A stretch of DNA of 44,223 nucleotides from NCBI GenBank assembly GCA_015057635.1, contig SVEB01000124.1, positions 1 through 44,223 on the forward strand, written 5' to 3'. How positions within the stretch are numbered: the first letter of the stretch is position 1; each line of letters starts with the position of its first letter. Source of the DNA: Lachnospiraceae bacterium. Its GTDB lineage: Bacteria > Bacillota > Clostridia > Lachnospirales > Lachnospiraceae. Below the pieces are notes generated by a model, which worked only from the letters and a program-made list of their open reading frames with translations, had not been told where the DNA came from and made no database searches. A program made the position numbers and the translations under genes. Shown one piece after another: positions 25,677 through 32,931 of the stretch.

Positions 25677-26606
25677 ATGAGAAAACATATTATTGTTGCA
25701 AAAGACAATACAGGAGATGTGACTTCCGTTCAGGATGCCATCGATCTGATACCGGATGGAAATAAGGAACCGGTTACGATTACGATTAAAGAAGGCATTT
25801 ACAAAGAGGTTGTGACGATTCCACTTGGAAAAGATCATATTACACTGTCTGGTGAAGGAAAAGAGAAGGTTATGCTTACATATGATAATTATGCTGGAAA
25901 GTTAAATGAGCGACAGGAGAAGATCGGTACCAACAATAGTGCGACTGTATTTATTGATGGAAATTACGTAAAGGTAGCAGGGATTACATTTGAAAACAGT
26001 TTTTACAGGGAAGGACTTGATTCTCCTGGAAGACAGGCAGTGGCTGTGAATTCGTCTGGTGAGCATCTGGAATTTCATGACTGCGCATTCTATGGATTTC
26101 AGGATACACTGTATGTAAGAAAAGGATCCGCTTATTTTGCATCCTGTCTCATTAAAGGGGATATTGATTTTATCTTTGGCGCAGCACATGCATTTTTTGA
26201 AGAGTGTGAGATACAGTCGTTATATGGCGGATCGGATGTCGATAACGGATATGTAACGGCTGCAAGCACACGAAGCGCAGATCCGTTTGGACTGATTTTC
26301 TATCATTGCAGACTGACAGCGGATGCAGACATGCCGGCTAAGACCATTTATCTTGGTAGACCTTGGCATCCGAGCAAGGAGACAGCTCCTGTTATGAGCA
26401 GCACCGTATTTATTGAATGCGAGCTGGGAGAGCATATCAAAGAAGAGGGGTATACCGTGATGGGAAATGTTCATCCTAAGACAGAGCGCTATTTTGAATA
26501 CAAGAATACCGGAGAAGGGGCAGTCATCAATGCTTCACGTCCTCAGATGGATTCCATTACAGTTCAGAGATATCTGGAGTCTAAGAAGAAGATCATTGCA
26601 GAATAA
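25677..26606 (+). CDS. Pectinesterase (pectin methylesterase, CE8)
   Basis: A 309-residue parallel beta-helix enzyme that removes methyl groups from pectin (homogalacturonan), giving methanol and acidic pectin. Catalytic residues are all present: Gln120 (RQAVAV), Gln142 and Asp143 (GFQDTLY), Asp164 (GDIDFIFG) and Arg228 (YLGRPW). It lacks a signal peptide, so it seems to be cytoplasmic and would act on imported, methylated oligogalacturonides, as known for other gut and soil bacteria. The start follows AAAAGGAGACGCAA. Directly after the stop lies the tail of an Ig-like domain, so an ancestor may have had a C-terminal extension. Confidence 0.95.
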   Translation: MRKHIIVAKDNTGDVTSVQDAIDLIPDGNKEPVTITIKEGIYKEVVTIPLGKDHITLSGEGKEKVMLTYDNYAGKLNERQEKIGTNNSATVFIDGNYVKVAGITFENSFYREGLDSPGRQAVAVNSSGEHLEFHDCAFYGFQDTLYVRKGSAYFASCLIKGDIDFIFGAAHAFFEECEIQSLYGGSDVDNGYVTAASTRSADPFGLIFYHCRLTADADMPAKTIYLGRPWHPSKETAPVMSSTVFIECELGEHIKEEGYTVMGNVHPKTERYFEYKNTGEGAVINASRPQMDSITVQRYLESKKKIIAE

Positions 26607-26616
26607 AAGAAAAAAA

Positions 26617-26682
26617 GGAATGGCAGCCATCACAGCAACCGTAAATGGAAAGAAATGTACGCGTAAAGTTGCGGTCAAGTAA
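26617..26682 (+). pseudogene. Remnant of a Big_2 (bacterial Ig-like) domain
   Basis: In a frame different from the pectinesterase, 11 bases after its stop, GMAAITATVNGKKCTRKVAV is read up to a stop at 26682. This matches the closing strands of Big_2 domains (consensus like GTATITATVNGKKYTCKVTV). It has no start or ribosome binding site and only about 21 residues remain of a ~80-residue domain. The likely source is a surface or secreted multidomain protein lost by deletion, or a former C-terminus of the pectinesterase cut by rearrangement. Confidence 0.6.
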
Positions 26683-26707
26683 GAGTTTGAAGAGAAAATA
26701 AATAGAA

Positions 26708-26747
26708 AGCATAACATGATAGACGTATTCTCATGTTATGCTTTTTT
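26708..26747 (+). terminator. Terminator downstream of the pectinesterase
   Basis: AGCATAACATGA at 26708-26719 pairs exactly with 26731-26742, followed by a T-run. Confidence 0.88.
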
Positions 26748-26850
26748 ATTTAGCAGGAAAGGCCTCTGAACTTCCCTGATCAGAAGGAAATTATATGGGG
26801 ATTTTGTCTTTAAAGAGAGAAAAAGACAGAAAAAATATGGAAATATTTTC

Positions 26851-26879
26851 TTGACAATAAATCGAACTAAGAGTACGAT
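26851..26879 (+). promoter_or_regulatory. Promoter and operator of the TetR-flavoprotein operon
   Basis: TTGACA at 26851-26856 and TACGAT at 26874-26879 with a 17-base spacer. The spacer and -10 box contain ATCGAACTAAGAGTACGAT (26861-26879), symmetric except for one pair and the centre. A repressor there would block RNA polymerase, as expected of TetR autoregulation. Confidence 0.72.
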
Positions 26880-26919
26880 AACAGTAATGAAAGTACAAAA
26901 AGCAGAAGAGGAGTTAAAT

Positions 26920-27552
26920 ATGGGAAAGAAAAAGAAAGAGGCATTAATCCAGTTTAACAAGGAGAATATCTTATCTGCTGCAGGAAAGCTGTTTGAAACA
27001 AAAGGAATTGCGGCGACTACAATGGATGAGATTGCAAAAGAGGCGGATTGTAGCAAATCTACGATGTATGTCTATTTTAAGAGCAAAGAAGATATTCTAA
27101 AGCACATTATTTTGGAACAGATGACCCATCTTAAGGAACTGATTCTAGAGTGTATGGAAAGGGAAAAAGAATTTACCGGATGTTTTATCGAGATTTGCAA
27201 TAAGCTTGCGCAGTATGAAGAAGAGCATCCCGTTTATTATGGATTACTGCTTGGGGAAATTAAAGTAACGCCAGAGGATATCAAAGAACATACCATCAGT
27301 GGGCAGATTTACGAAGTAGGGGAAGAGGTAAATGTTCTGATTGAAAAGCTTCTTCGTGATGGAATTGAACATGGAGAAGTAAGAAGCGATATCAGAATCA
27401 TCGAGACAGTATGTTATCTATGGTCTGGGATAAGCGAGATCATACGGTTCGCAAAGGCGAAACAGGATTATTTAAACATGAGGCTTGGGCTTGGACGAAA
27501 GGAGTATATGGAGTATGCCTGTTCCTTATTCATCCGGTCGATTGAGCCATAA
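26920..27552 (+). CDS. TetR family transcriptional repressor
   Basis: A 210-residue TetR-type regulator with the N-terminal DNA-binding domain (about residues 12-60): TMDEIAKEADCSKSTMYVYF is the helix-turn-helix. The C-terminal helical part binds an unknown ligand. I start at 26920 where GAGGAG lies six bases upstream; an extension to 26851 would run over the promoter. It is first in an operon with an FMN-binding membrane protein and a flavodoxin-ferredoxin protein 11 and 18 bases apart, and very likely represses itself and them via the palindrome at 26861-26879. Redox-active or membrane-active compounds are possible inducers, by inference. Confidence 0.92.
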   Translation: MGKKKKEALIQFNKENILSAAGKLFETKGIAATTMDEIAKEADCSKSTMYVYFKSKEDILKHIILEQMTHLKELILECMEREKEFTGCFIEICNKLAQYEEEHPVYYGLLLGEIKVTPEDIKEHTISGQIYEVGEEVNVLIEKLLRDGIEHGEVRSDIRIIETVCYLWSGISEIIRFAKAKQDYLNMRLGLGRKEYMEYACSLFIRSIEP

Positions 27553-27563
27553 GGAGGGTAAAT

Positions 27564-28229
27564 ATGATAACCGGATATGTGTGTGCGGCTGCTGCTGTAT
27601 TGTTTTTAGGAAATAGGATTGCAAGGAAAAGTACAAATCAGAAGATAACTCATTTCTTTCAAAAGATTGATAAGCCACTGGGAATACTCATGATTGTTTT
27701 TATCGCATTTGAGGTATACCAGACGATTCCGGTATGGGATACCAGAGCTACGATGGTTGTCGCAACGGAGATGGGATCTGCTGCCTTATTTGCAGTGCTG
27801 ACAGTTATGTATCTTTTTAGAGGAAGTTCTAAGAACTTATGGTCTTCTTGTTATAAGATAGGGGCGGTGCTGCTTGGCATTCTGTTACTTACCCATACGG
27901 TGACATACTTTATTGATCTGGCTGAATATAAAGAAGGGGTTAAGACCATTGAGCTTACTGGGGTTACGGCAGCAGGAGTTTTGGATGGAAGCTATATTGG
28001 CCAGTACGATGTGGGATATATCTATGCAAAAGTTGAAGTTATCGTAGAAAATGAACAGATAAAAGAAATCAAACTGCTGGAACACAATAATGAGCGAGGC
28101 GGAAAAGCAGAATTGATCCTATCCGAAATACTGGAAAAGCAGACGACAGATGTGGATGCTGTAAGCGGCGCAACAAATTCCAGCATGGTAATTAAAAAGG
28201 CAGTGGAGAATGCGCTATCAGGGAAATAG
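27564..28229 (+). CDS. Membrane protein with covalent FMN-binding domain
   Basis: A 221-residue protein with four hydrophobic spans (about residues 4-16, 38-55, 65-86, 99-118) and a C-terminal FMN_bind domain (about 138-219). The motif DAVSGAT at 198-204 matches the ApbE flavinylation site Dxx(S/T)GAT, with Thr204 the likely FMN attachment point, so FMN should be bound covalently on the outer face. Such proteins carry electrons across or along the membrane in extracytosolic flavin systems (RnfG/NqrC-like and reductases). Start after AAGGAGGGTAAAT. No apbE gene is in the window. Confidence 0.88.
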   Translation: MITGYVCAAAAVLFLGNRIARKSTNQKITHFFQKIDKPLGILMIVFIAFEVYQTIPVWDTRATMVVATEMGSAALFAVLTVMYLFRGSSKNLWSSCYKIGAVLLGILLLTHTVTYFIDLAEYKEGVKTIELTGVTAAGVLDGSYIGQYDVGYIYAKVEVIVENEQIKEIKLLEHNNERGGKAELILSEILEKQTTDVDAVSGATNSSMVIKKAVENALSGK

Positions 28230-28247
28230 TCTTTAGGGGGTGTCGAA

Positions 28248-28970
28248 ATGATGAATCAGGATGTTATTATCATATGTGAGTCCATGTACCATGGAAATAC
28301 AAAGAAAATCGCAGAAGGAATGGCAAACGAATTAAAGTGTAAGGTTGTGAATTGTGAGCAGGCAAAGAAAATGGATTTATCCTGTTATAAAGTAGTAGGA
28401 CTTGGGTCTGGAATTTATTTTACCTCTCATCACCCTAAGATCGTTGCTTTGGCAAAGACGTTAGGGAAAGAACAAAGCGCATTTATATTTTCCACAAGGG
28501 GATGTCCGGTTGTCGGAAAGTATCATAATACATTAAAGTCGGCGCTTAAAGTAAGAGGAACCCAGGTGATTGGTGAATTCTCCTGCAGAGGATATGACTG
28601 TACCGGCCCATACAACCTTGTAAATGGCGGAAATAAGGGAAAGCCGAATGAAAGTGACGTATTGCGGGCCAGAAAATTCATAAGAAAAATATTGCCACAG
28701 TGCATAATAAAAAATGAGAGTAACGACAGTAAACATAAGCATGTATGGATCAATGCAGATTCCTGCATTGGATGCATGGCATGCATAAGAAGCTGCCCGA
28801 TGAAAGTATACCGGAACAATGAAGGAAAGGTGGCAGTAGTAAAAGAAGAAGACTGCGTTCATTGCAATAAGTGTGTGGATGCATGCCCGCAGGGATGCAT
28901 TACGATTAAGCATTCCATGAAGGAATTAATCGGGATTGCTAAGACGCATGCGGGACGTACAAGTTTGTAA
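28248..28970 (+). CDS. Flavodoxin-ferredoxin fusion protein
   Basis: A 240-residue electron carrier. The first 150 residues are a flavodoxin-like domain with an FMN phosphate loop ESMYHGNTKKIA (residues 11-22) and the aromatic-rich GLGSGIYFTSHHPKI loop. The C-terminal 70 residues are a 2x[4Fe-4S] ferredoxin with CIGCMACIRSCP and CVHCNKCVDACP. It is soluble. Placed after the FMN membrane protein in a TetR operon, it plausibly passes electrons between cytoplasmic ferredoxin and that protein; the donor and final acceptor are unknown. The start is either of two adjacent ATGs behind GGGGGTG. Confidence 0.92.
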   Translation: MMNQDVIIICESMYHGNTKKIAEGMANELKCKVVNCEQAKKMDLSCYKVVGLGSGIYFTSHHPKIVALAKTLGKEQSAFIFSTRGCPVVGKYHNTLKSALKVRGTQVIGEFSCRGYDCTGPYNLVNGGNKGKPNESDVLRARKFIRKILPQCIIKNESNDSKHKHVWINADSCIGCMACIRSCPMKVYRNNEGKVAVVKEEDCVHCNKCVDACPQGCITIKHSMKELIGIAKTHAGRTSL

Positions 28971-28986
28971 ACTGAGTGAAAAAAAG

Positions 28987-29026
28987 TTAGATTTATTAAA
29001 TCAAAAATCATGATTAATGAATCTAA
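28987..29026 (-). terminator. AT-rich hairpin, terminator-like on the minus strand
   Basis: A stem of about 16 bp (28987-29003 with 29011-29026, one bulge) has a T7 run only on the minus strand. On the plus strand it still lies just after the flavodoxin-ferredoxin stop and may limit read-through into the sigma-factor gene. Confidence 0.55.
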
Positions 29027-29090
29027 TAGATAGGGTGACATGGAATCGTTATGTCATCAACTAAGATACCAAAGAAAGGATTAGGCAGTT

Positions 29091-29549
29091 ATGAATAAAA
29101 AGGAATTTGCCGATCGTGTGGAAAATGTAAAAAAACGATTGTACCAAATCGCATTTTTGTATTTACATAACGAGGCAAGTGCATTAGAAGCTGTGGATGA
29201 GGCCGTATACAAAGCATTACGGTCCCTAAAAAAGCTACGTGAGCCTCAATTTTTTGAAACTTGGATTACCCGAATTTTAATCAACGAGTGCAAACAAGAA
29301 ATAAAGCGTGTGGCACGGATGCATCCAGAAGAAACGGTTCAAGAAGAATGGGAAACATTTGACTATGATTCTCTTCCATTAAAAGAAGCAATCAGAAAGC
29401 TGCCGGAGGAATTACGTGCAGTGATCACATTGCGGTATTTCGCCGGTTATACACTGGCGGAAACATCCAATATTCTAGAGATACCACAAGGTACGGTTGT
29501 TACATGGCAGCGGCGTGCCTTGTCGCTATTAAAACTGGAATTAATGTAA
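29091..29549 (+). CDS. ECF-type RNA polymerase sigma factor
   Basis: A 152-residue sigma-70 family protein with region 2 (about residues 8-70, including FETWITRILINECKQ) and region 4 (about 95-150, LPEELRAVITLRYFAGYTLAETSNILEIPQGTV with its helix-turn-helix). It lacks region 3, as is normal for ECF factors. The anti-sigma gene follows after 14 bases, its ribosome binding site overlapping the stop, so the pair is co-expressed and coupled. The target promoters and signal are unknown; such sigma/DUF4179 pairs respond to cell-envelope conditions in related bacteria. Confidence 0.93.
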   Translation: MNKKEFADRVENVKKRLYQIAFLYLHNEASALEAVDEAVYKALRSLKKLREPQFFETWITRILINECKQEIKRVARMHPEETVQEEWETFDYDSLPLKEAIRKLPEELRAVITLRYFAGYTLAETSNILEIPQGTVVTWQRRALSLLKLELM

Positions 29550-29563
29550 GGAGGGAATGGACA

Positions 29564-30961
29564 ATGAATCGAATGGATGAATTTCAGAATATGAAGGCAG
29601 AGTTAGAAAATATGCCACAGCAATTAGACGGCTGTATCAAGCGTGTCTATAAAAAATCACGAAGAAGAGGGATTAAAATAAGCATTTCTGCCCTATCAAT
29701 CATTGCCGGCTTTTTCTTACTCTTTACAGTTGGAGTGAATTCCTCAAACACTATCGCATATGCATGTGGGAAAATCCCACTCTTAAAAGAACTGGCATTA
29801 GCAGTGGCATCCTCTCCTTCTTTGGCAGCAGCGGTGGAAAATGAATACGTGCAGCCGATTGAGCAAGAGATTTCAAAAGATGATATCACGATACGGATTG
29901 AATACGTAATCGTGGATCAAAAGCAGGTAAATATCTTTTACACAATGAAATCAGACCGATATCATGCATTAAGCTGTACACCGAGAATCCGAGACGAAAA
30001 CAATGAGGCCTTAGAGGGATATTCTATATTTTCTTCCCACCAGGAGGAAGAGCTAAAGCGGTTTACCGTTGATTTTATAGAAGGTAATGTACCGGAATGC
30101 CTTACTTTATCATTAAGAGTACATGACAATGGAGAATGGACAAAGACGGAAATGGTGCTAAATGATGATGCTGAGAATAAGGAGAATGTCCTGGAAGAAG
30201 GTAATCAGGAGCCAGAGATCATCAGTACATTTGATTTTCTGCTATCCTTTGATCCATACTTTACGGAACAGGGAACGATTCTTACATTGAATCAGAAATT
30301 TGACATCGATGGACAGCAGCTTATCTTAGCAACAGTCGGAATTTATCCGTCCCATTTGGAGTTATGCTTTGACGATGTGGATACCAACACCGCATGGCTT
30401 AAATCTTTTGATTATTATATTGAAAATGAAAGAGGAGAACGCTTTGAAGGGATTGGAAATGGGATCTCTGCTACCGGCTCTATCGATTCCCCTATGATGG
30501 AAGGACATCGATTAGAAAGCAGTTTCTTTTCAAAAAGCAAAGAATTAACGCTTCATATCAAAGGCGTCACCTGGCTTGATAAGGAGTATGAACATGCTAC
30601 CTTAGACTTAGTAAAAGGCACCATTGATTTCCTTCCGGAAGGCGCTGCGTTAATTCCACCACAGAAACATAATGGGGATTGGATCGTACGGTTTAAAGGA
30701 AGTAATGAAGAGTCTAGTTGTGATATTATTTCATGTAATTATACGGATGGGGCTGGAAAGAGACAGTCTTTCTTACAATGGTCTACTTCAACAGGTGGAT
30801 ATTATGATGAAGCAAAAGAAGAGTATATAACAGATGATAATGCATTTATTACAGAATATATACTGCATGATTATCCTTACAGCACGGTATCTTTTGACTT
30901 AATATACACACGAAAAGAGACACTGGATAACGAGATTGTTCTGCCATTAAAAGAAGAATAA
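29564..30961 (+). CDS. DUF4179 domain membrane anti-sigma factor
   Basis: A 465-residue single-pass protein: about 36 cytoplasmic residues, one transmembrane segment (about 37-57, SISALSIIAGFFLLFTVGV) and a 400-residue outer domain that begins with the DUF4179 pattern around residues 60-150. The short N-terminus would hold the ECF sigma factor at the membrane until the outer domain senses a signal. The start at 29564 follows AAGGAGGGAATGGACA. A longer frame upstream overlaps the sigma gene and is not real. A hairpin terminator ends the operon. Confidence 0.85.
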   Translation: MNRMDEFQNMKAELENMPQQLDGCIKRVYKKSRRRGIKISISALSIIAGFFLLFTVGVNSSNTIAYACGKIPLLKELALAVASSPSLAAAVENEYVQPIEQEISKDDITIRIEYVIVDQKQVNIFYTMKSDRYHALSCTPRIRDENNEALEGYSIFSSHQEEELKRFTVDFIEGNVPECLTLSLRVHDNGEWTKTEMVLNDDAENKENVLEEGNQEPEIISTFDFLLSFDPYFTEQGTILTLNQKFDIDGQQLILATVGIYPSHLELCFDDVDTNTAWLKSFDYYIENERGERFEGIGNGISATGSIDSPMMEGHRLESSFFSKSKELTLHIKGVTWLDKEYEHATLDLVKGTIDFLPEGAALIPPQKHNGDWIVRFKGSNEESSCDIISCNYTDGAGKRQSFLQWSTSTGGYYDEAKEEYITDDNAFITEYILHDYPYSTVSFDLIYTRKETLDNEIVLPLKEE

Positions 30962-30975
30962 AAATAATCCAAAAA

Positions 30976-31025
30976 GGAACTGCTTATGCGCACACTAAGT
31001 ATGCATATAAGCAGTTCCTCGTTTT
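30976..31025 (+). terminator. Terminator of the sigma/anti-sigma operon
   Basis: GGAACTGCTTAT at 30976-30987 pairs exactly with 31007-31018, followed by CGTTTTG. Confidence 0.75.
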
Positions 31026-31066
31026 GTAAAAACGTTCCCGGCTTATAAGACGGTTAAGCCCTATAA
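31026..31066 (-). terminator. Terminator of the 27-residue gene
   Basis: On the minus strand GGCTTATA and TATAAGCC form a stem around a 14-nt loop, followed shortly by CGTTTTT. It is placed just after the stop of the small reverse gene. Confidence 0.6.
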
Positions 31067-31069
31067 GCC

Positions 31070-31153
31070 TTACCTGTCAATTGGCTCATCTCCAACATCA
31101 CTGTATTCGCTGGCCTCTGAAGATTGAATGCTTTGGTAACTTGGACTTGACAT
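31070..31153 (-). CDS. Very small acidic Ser-rich protein (27 residues)
   Basis: ATG 31153 follows GTAGGAGGAAACGCCG, a near-perfect ribosome binding site with 8-base spacing. The 27-residue product starts MSSPSYQSIQSSEASEY and ends in an acidic EPIDR; it is polar with no membrane segment. It has its own terminator and a sigma-E-like promoter, so the unit promoter, ribosome binding site, frame and terminator is complete. I do not know its family. Small spore-coat or mother-cell proteins of this size exist, which fits the promoter, but that is inference. It is too short to judge by coding statistics. Confidence 0.55.
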   Translation of the reverse strand: MSSPSYQSIQSSEASEYSDVGDEPIDR

Positions 31154-31190
31154 CGGCGTTTCCTCCTACATTCATTTTGTTTTTACAGGA

Positions 31191-31220
31191 ATAGTATGTG
31201 TCGATAAATGAAAAATATGC
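31191..31220 (-). promoter_or_regulatory. Sigma-E-like (sporulation) promoter
   Basis: On the minus strand GCATATT (31220-31214) and CATACTAT (31198-31191) are separated by 15 bases. They agree with the known sigma-E pattern kMATATT ... CATACAmT. Transcription would begin about 31 bases before the small gene's ATG. Confidence 0.5.
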
Positions 31221-31346
31221 GCTTATTTTTAAACTTTTTCTGAAGAATATTATGGAAGATGGATTTTGAATGTAATATAATGTAAAACAAAGACTGGAAG
31301 ATATGCTTGTAAAATATATGTTGGCTACCTCGTTATCATAATTTGT

Positions 31347-31392
31347 CATAACGCATGTTGTTAATTTTGAAATCAACAGCATGCGCATTATG
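31347..31392 (+). other. Long imperfect hairpin before an acetyltransferase gene
   Basis: CATAACGCATGTTGTTAATT at 31347-31366 pairs with 31371-31392 with wobbles, one mismatch and a 2-nt bulge. No U-run follows. It lies 76 bases before the acetyltransferase ATG; it could be an operator or an mRNA leader structure. Confidence 0.4.
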
Positions 31393-31468
31393 AAGGTTAT
31401 CCGACCTATCAGAAAAAAATATAATATGGACAATAAGACCAAACAGGAAAGAAAGGATTGGAATCAAT

Positions 31469-32278
31469 ATGCGAGAACTACACTTTGAAGAACGAAATAA
31501 ACTGGCATCTTTTTTTCAGAATCCGACCAGTGGAATTGTAAAGGCCGCTTTTTATCAAAATATCGGAAAAGCATGGATCAAGGAAGAAGAAAATAAACCA
31601 TGTGGCATTCTCTTAATTGGGAATACGTGCTACTATGGCGGGCATTGTGTGGAAGAGAATGCAGCAGAATTCATTATGGAACAGTTTATCAAAGAGAGAA
31701 TGGCTATAGGCGACATCATACCTCAGGATTGCAGCGCACTTCCTTATTTTGATGAATTTTTTAGAAGCCAAAAGGATGCGTATCCCTGTAGTATGAAGAA
31801 GACAGAACGTCATCTGATGGATATTGATTTAGATAGACTGGATCATTCGCGTCTACGAACCTTCCTAAATGAGATTCCTCCAAACTATGAGCTGCAGCCA
31901 ATCAGTCATTTACTATTTGACAGGGCCAGAGAAGATCAGTATTTGAATAATTTTATTCGCTTGTTTCCGGATTATAAGGACTTTGGGAAAAATGGCTTTG
32001 GTTTCTTTCTACTGGAAGGCAAAGAAATTGTGGCGGGAATCTCTTCTTATGCAAGATATAAAGATGGTGTGGAAGTCCAGATTGCAGTTAGTCCAAAACA
32101 TAGAGGAAAACATCTGGCGAGCTCTTTAGGTGCAGCATTTTTGCTGGAGTGTCAGAAACGAAAGTTATATCCATGGTGGGACTGCGCCAATCCAACTTCC
32201 GAGCATATTGCAACAGAATTGGGATATGTTTTAAAGCAAGTGACTCCAATTTATAGGTGTATGTTTACCTTATCATGA
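31469..32278 (+). CDS. GNAT acetyltransferase (PF12746-like)
   Basis: A 269-residue protein of the two-part GNAT type. The C-terminal domain (about residues 130-265) shows the acetyl-CoA loop SPKHRGKHLASSLGAAFL and the typical ending ATELGYVLKQ. The N-terminal half (about 1-120) is the smaller partner domain found in this family. Substrates are unknown; the family name is from pattern recognition. The start follows AAAGAAAGGATTGGAATCAAT. It is monocistronic as far as I can see. Confidence 0.85.
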   Translation: MRELHFEERNKLASFFQNPTSGIVKAAFYQNIGKAWIKEEENKPCGILLIGNTCYYGGHCVEENAAEFIMEQFIKERMAIGDIIPQDCSALPYFDEFFRSQKDAYPCSMKKTERHLMDIDLDRLDHSRLRTFLNEIPPNYELQPISHLLFDRAREDQYLNNFIRLFPDYKDFGKNGFGFFLLEGKEIVAGISSYARYKDGVEVQIAVSPKHRGKHLASSLGAAFLLECQKRKLYPWWDCANPTSEHIATELGYVLKQVTPIYRCMFTLS

Positions 32279-32365
32279 TAACGATCAACTCATATAGTTA
32301 TACGATTATTACAGCACACATGATCAAATAAATTCCGATTTGCAAAAAAGATGAAAGGAGAACGT

Positions 32366-32395
32366 ATGGGACAGTATCTGGTGGATAAGAAGTAA
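32366..32395 (+). other. Micro reading frame with a perfect ribosome binding site
   Basis: AAAGGAG lies five bases before an ATG that encodes only MGQYLVDKK and a stop. It may be a leader peptide for the DUF6483-like gene 60 bases downstream, or the start of a gene lost by mutation. Confidence 0.25.
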
Positions 32396-32454
32396 TGAAT
32401 ATAGTAAACCAATGCTTTCATACATATGATACAGTCCTCTACTAAATATAATTT

Positions 32455-32832
32455 ATGTTTAAACAAGATTATATTATGAGATTGATAAACGAGATCATTC
32501 GTGCAATCTTAAAATTGCTTTTTCATATTGATACCGAAAGCCCGACTGTGGATTTATTAGAAAATAAAGAAACACAAAATACTTTAAACAGTTTGCTTTG
32601 CATGGTCGATCAAGGAAAGATTGACGAAGCAGAAAATCGTATTTATGAGATGACAGCAAACGGTGAAATGGAAAACTTAAAAATAGCATTGCTGTTCTAT
32701 TCTTATCTCAATGATAAAGACGATCAGTTCCTTAAGGAACACGATTTCAGTCGAGATGAAATATGTCTCGGTATCAAGAACTTAGCTTCAAGATACGGAT
32801 TGTCTGGAATGGTTGATGCATTCCTTATGTAA
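32455..32832 (+). CDS. DUF6483-like small protein
   Basis: A 125-residue soluble helical protein resembling the DUF6483 family: a helix EIIRAILKLLFHIDTESPTVD (residues 13-33) followed by TPR-like helices (SLLCMVDQGKIDEAENRIYEM). No function is established that I know of. The ribosome binding site is poor (AAATATAATTT before the ATG); an in-frame ATG at residue 8 is no better. It sits alone, 99 bases before the two-component operon. Confidence 0.65.
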   Translation: MFKQDYIMRLINEIIRAILKLLFHIDTESPTVDLLENKETQNTLNSLLCMVDQGKIDEAENRIYEMTANGEMENLKIALLFYSYLNDKDDQFLKEHDFSRDEICLGIKNLASRYGLSGMVDAFLM

Positions 32833-32931
32833 GAAAGGCGTCTTCATTGCTATGGCATGGAAAAGAATAAAGGAATGAAAAGAATAGAGAAACCCACGGA
32901 AAGTAAGATTGTTCTAAAAGGAGAATTTTAG

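Noticed and set aside
26467..26616. The reading frame preceding the Big_2 tail within the pectinesterase
   Set aside because: It overlaps the pectinesterase in another frame; only the part after 26617 resembles a known domain.
31098..31442. 114-codon frame on the minus strand over the small sigma-E-like unit
   Set aside because: Its start has no ribosome binding site, it crosses the proposed promoter, and the shorter frame within it has all expected signals.
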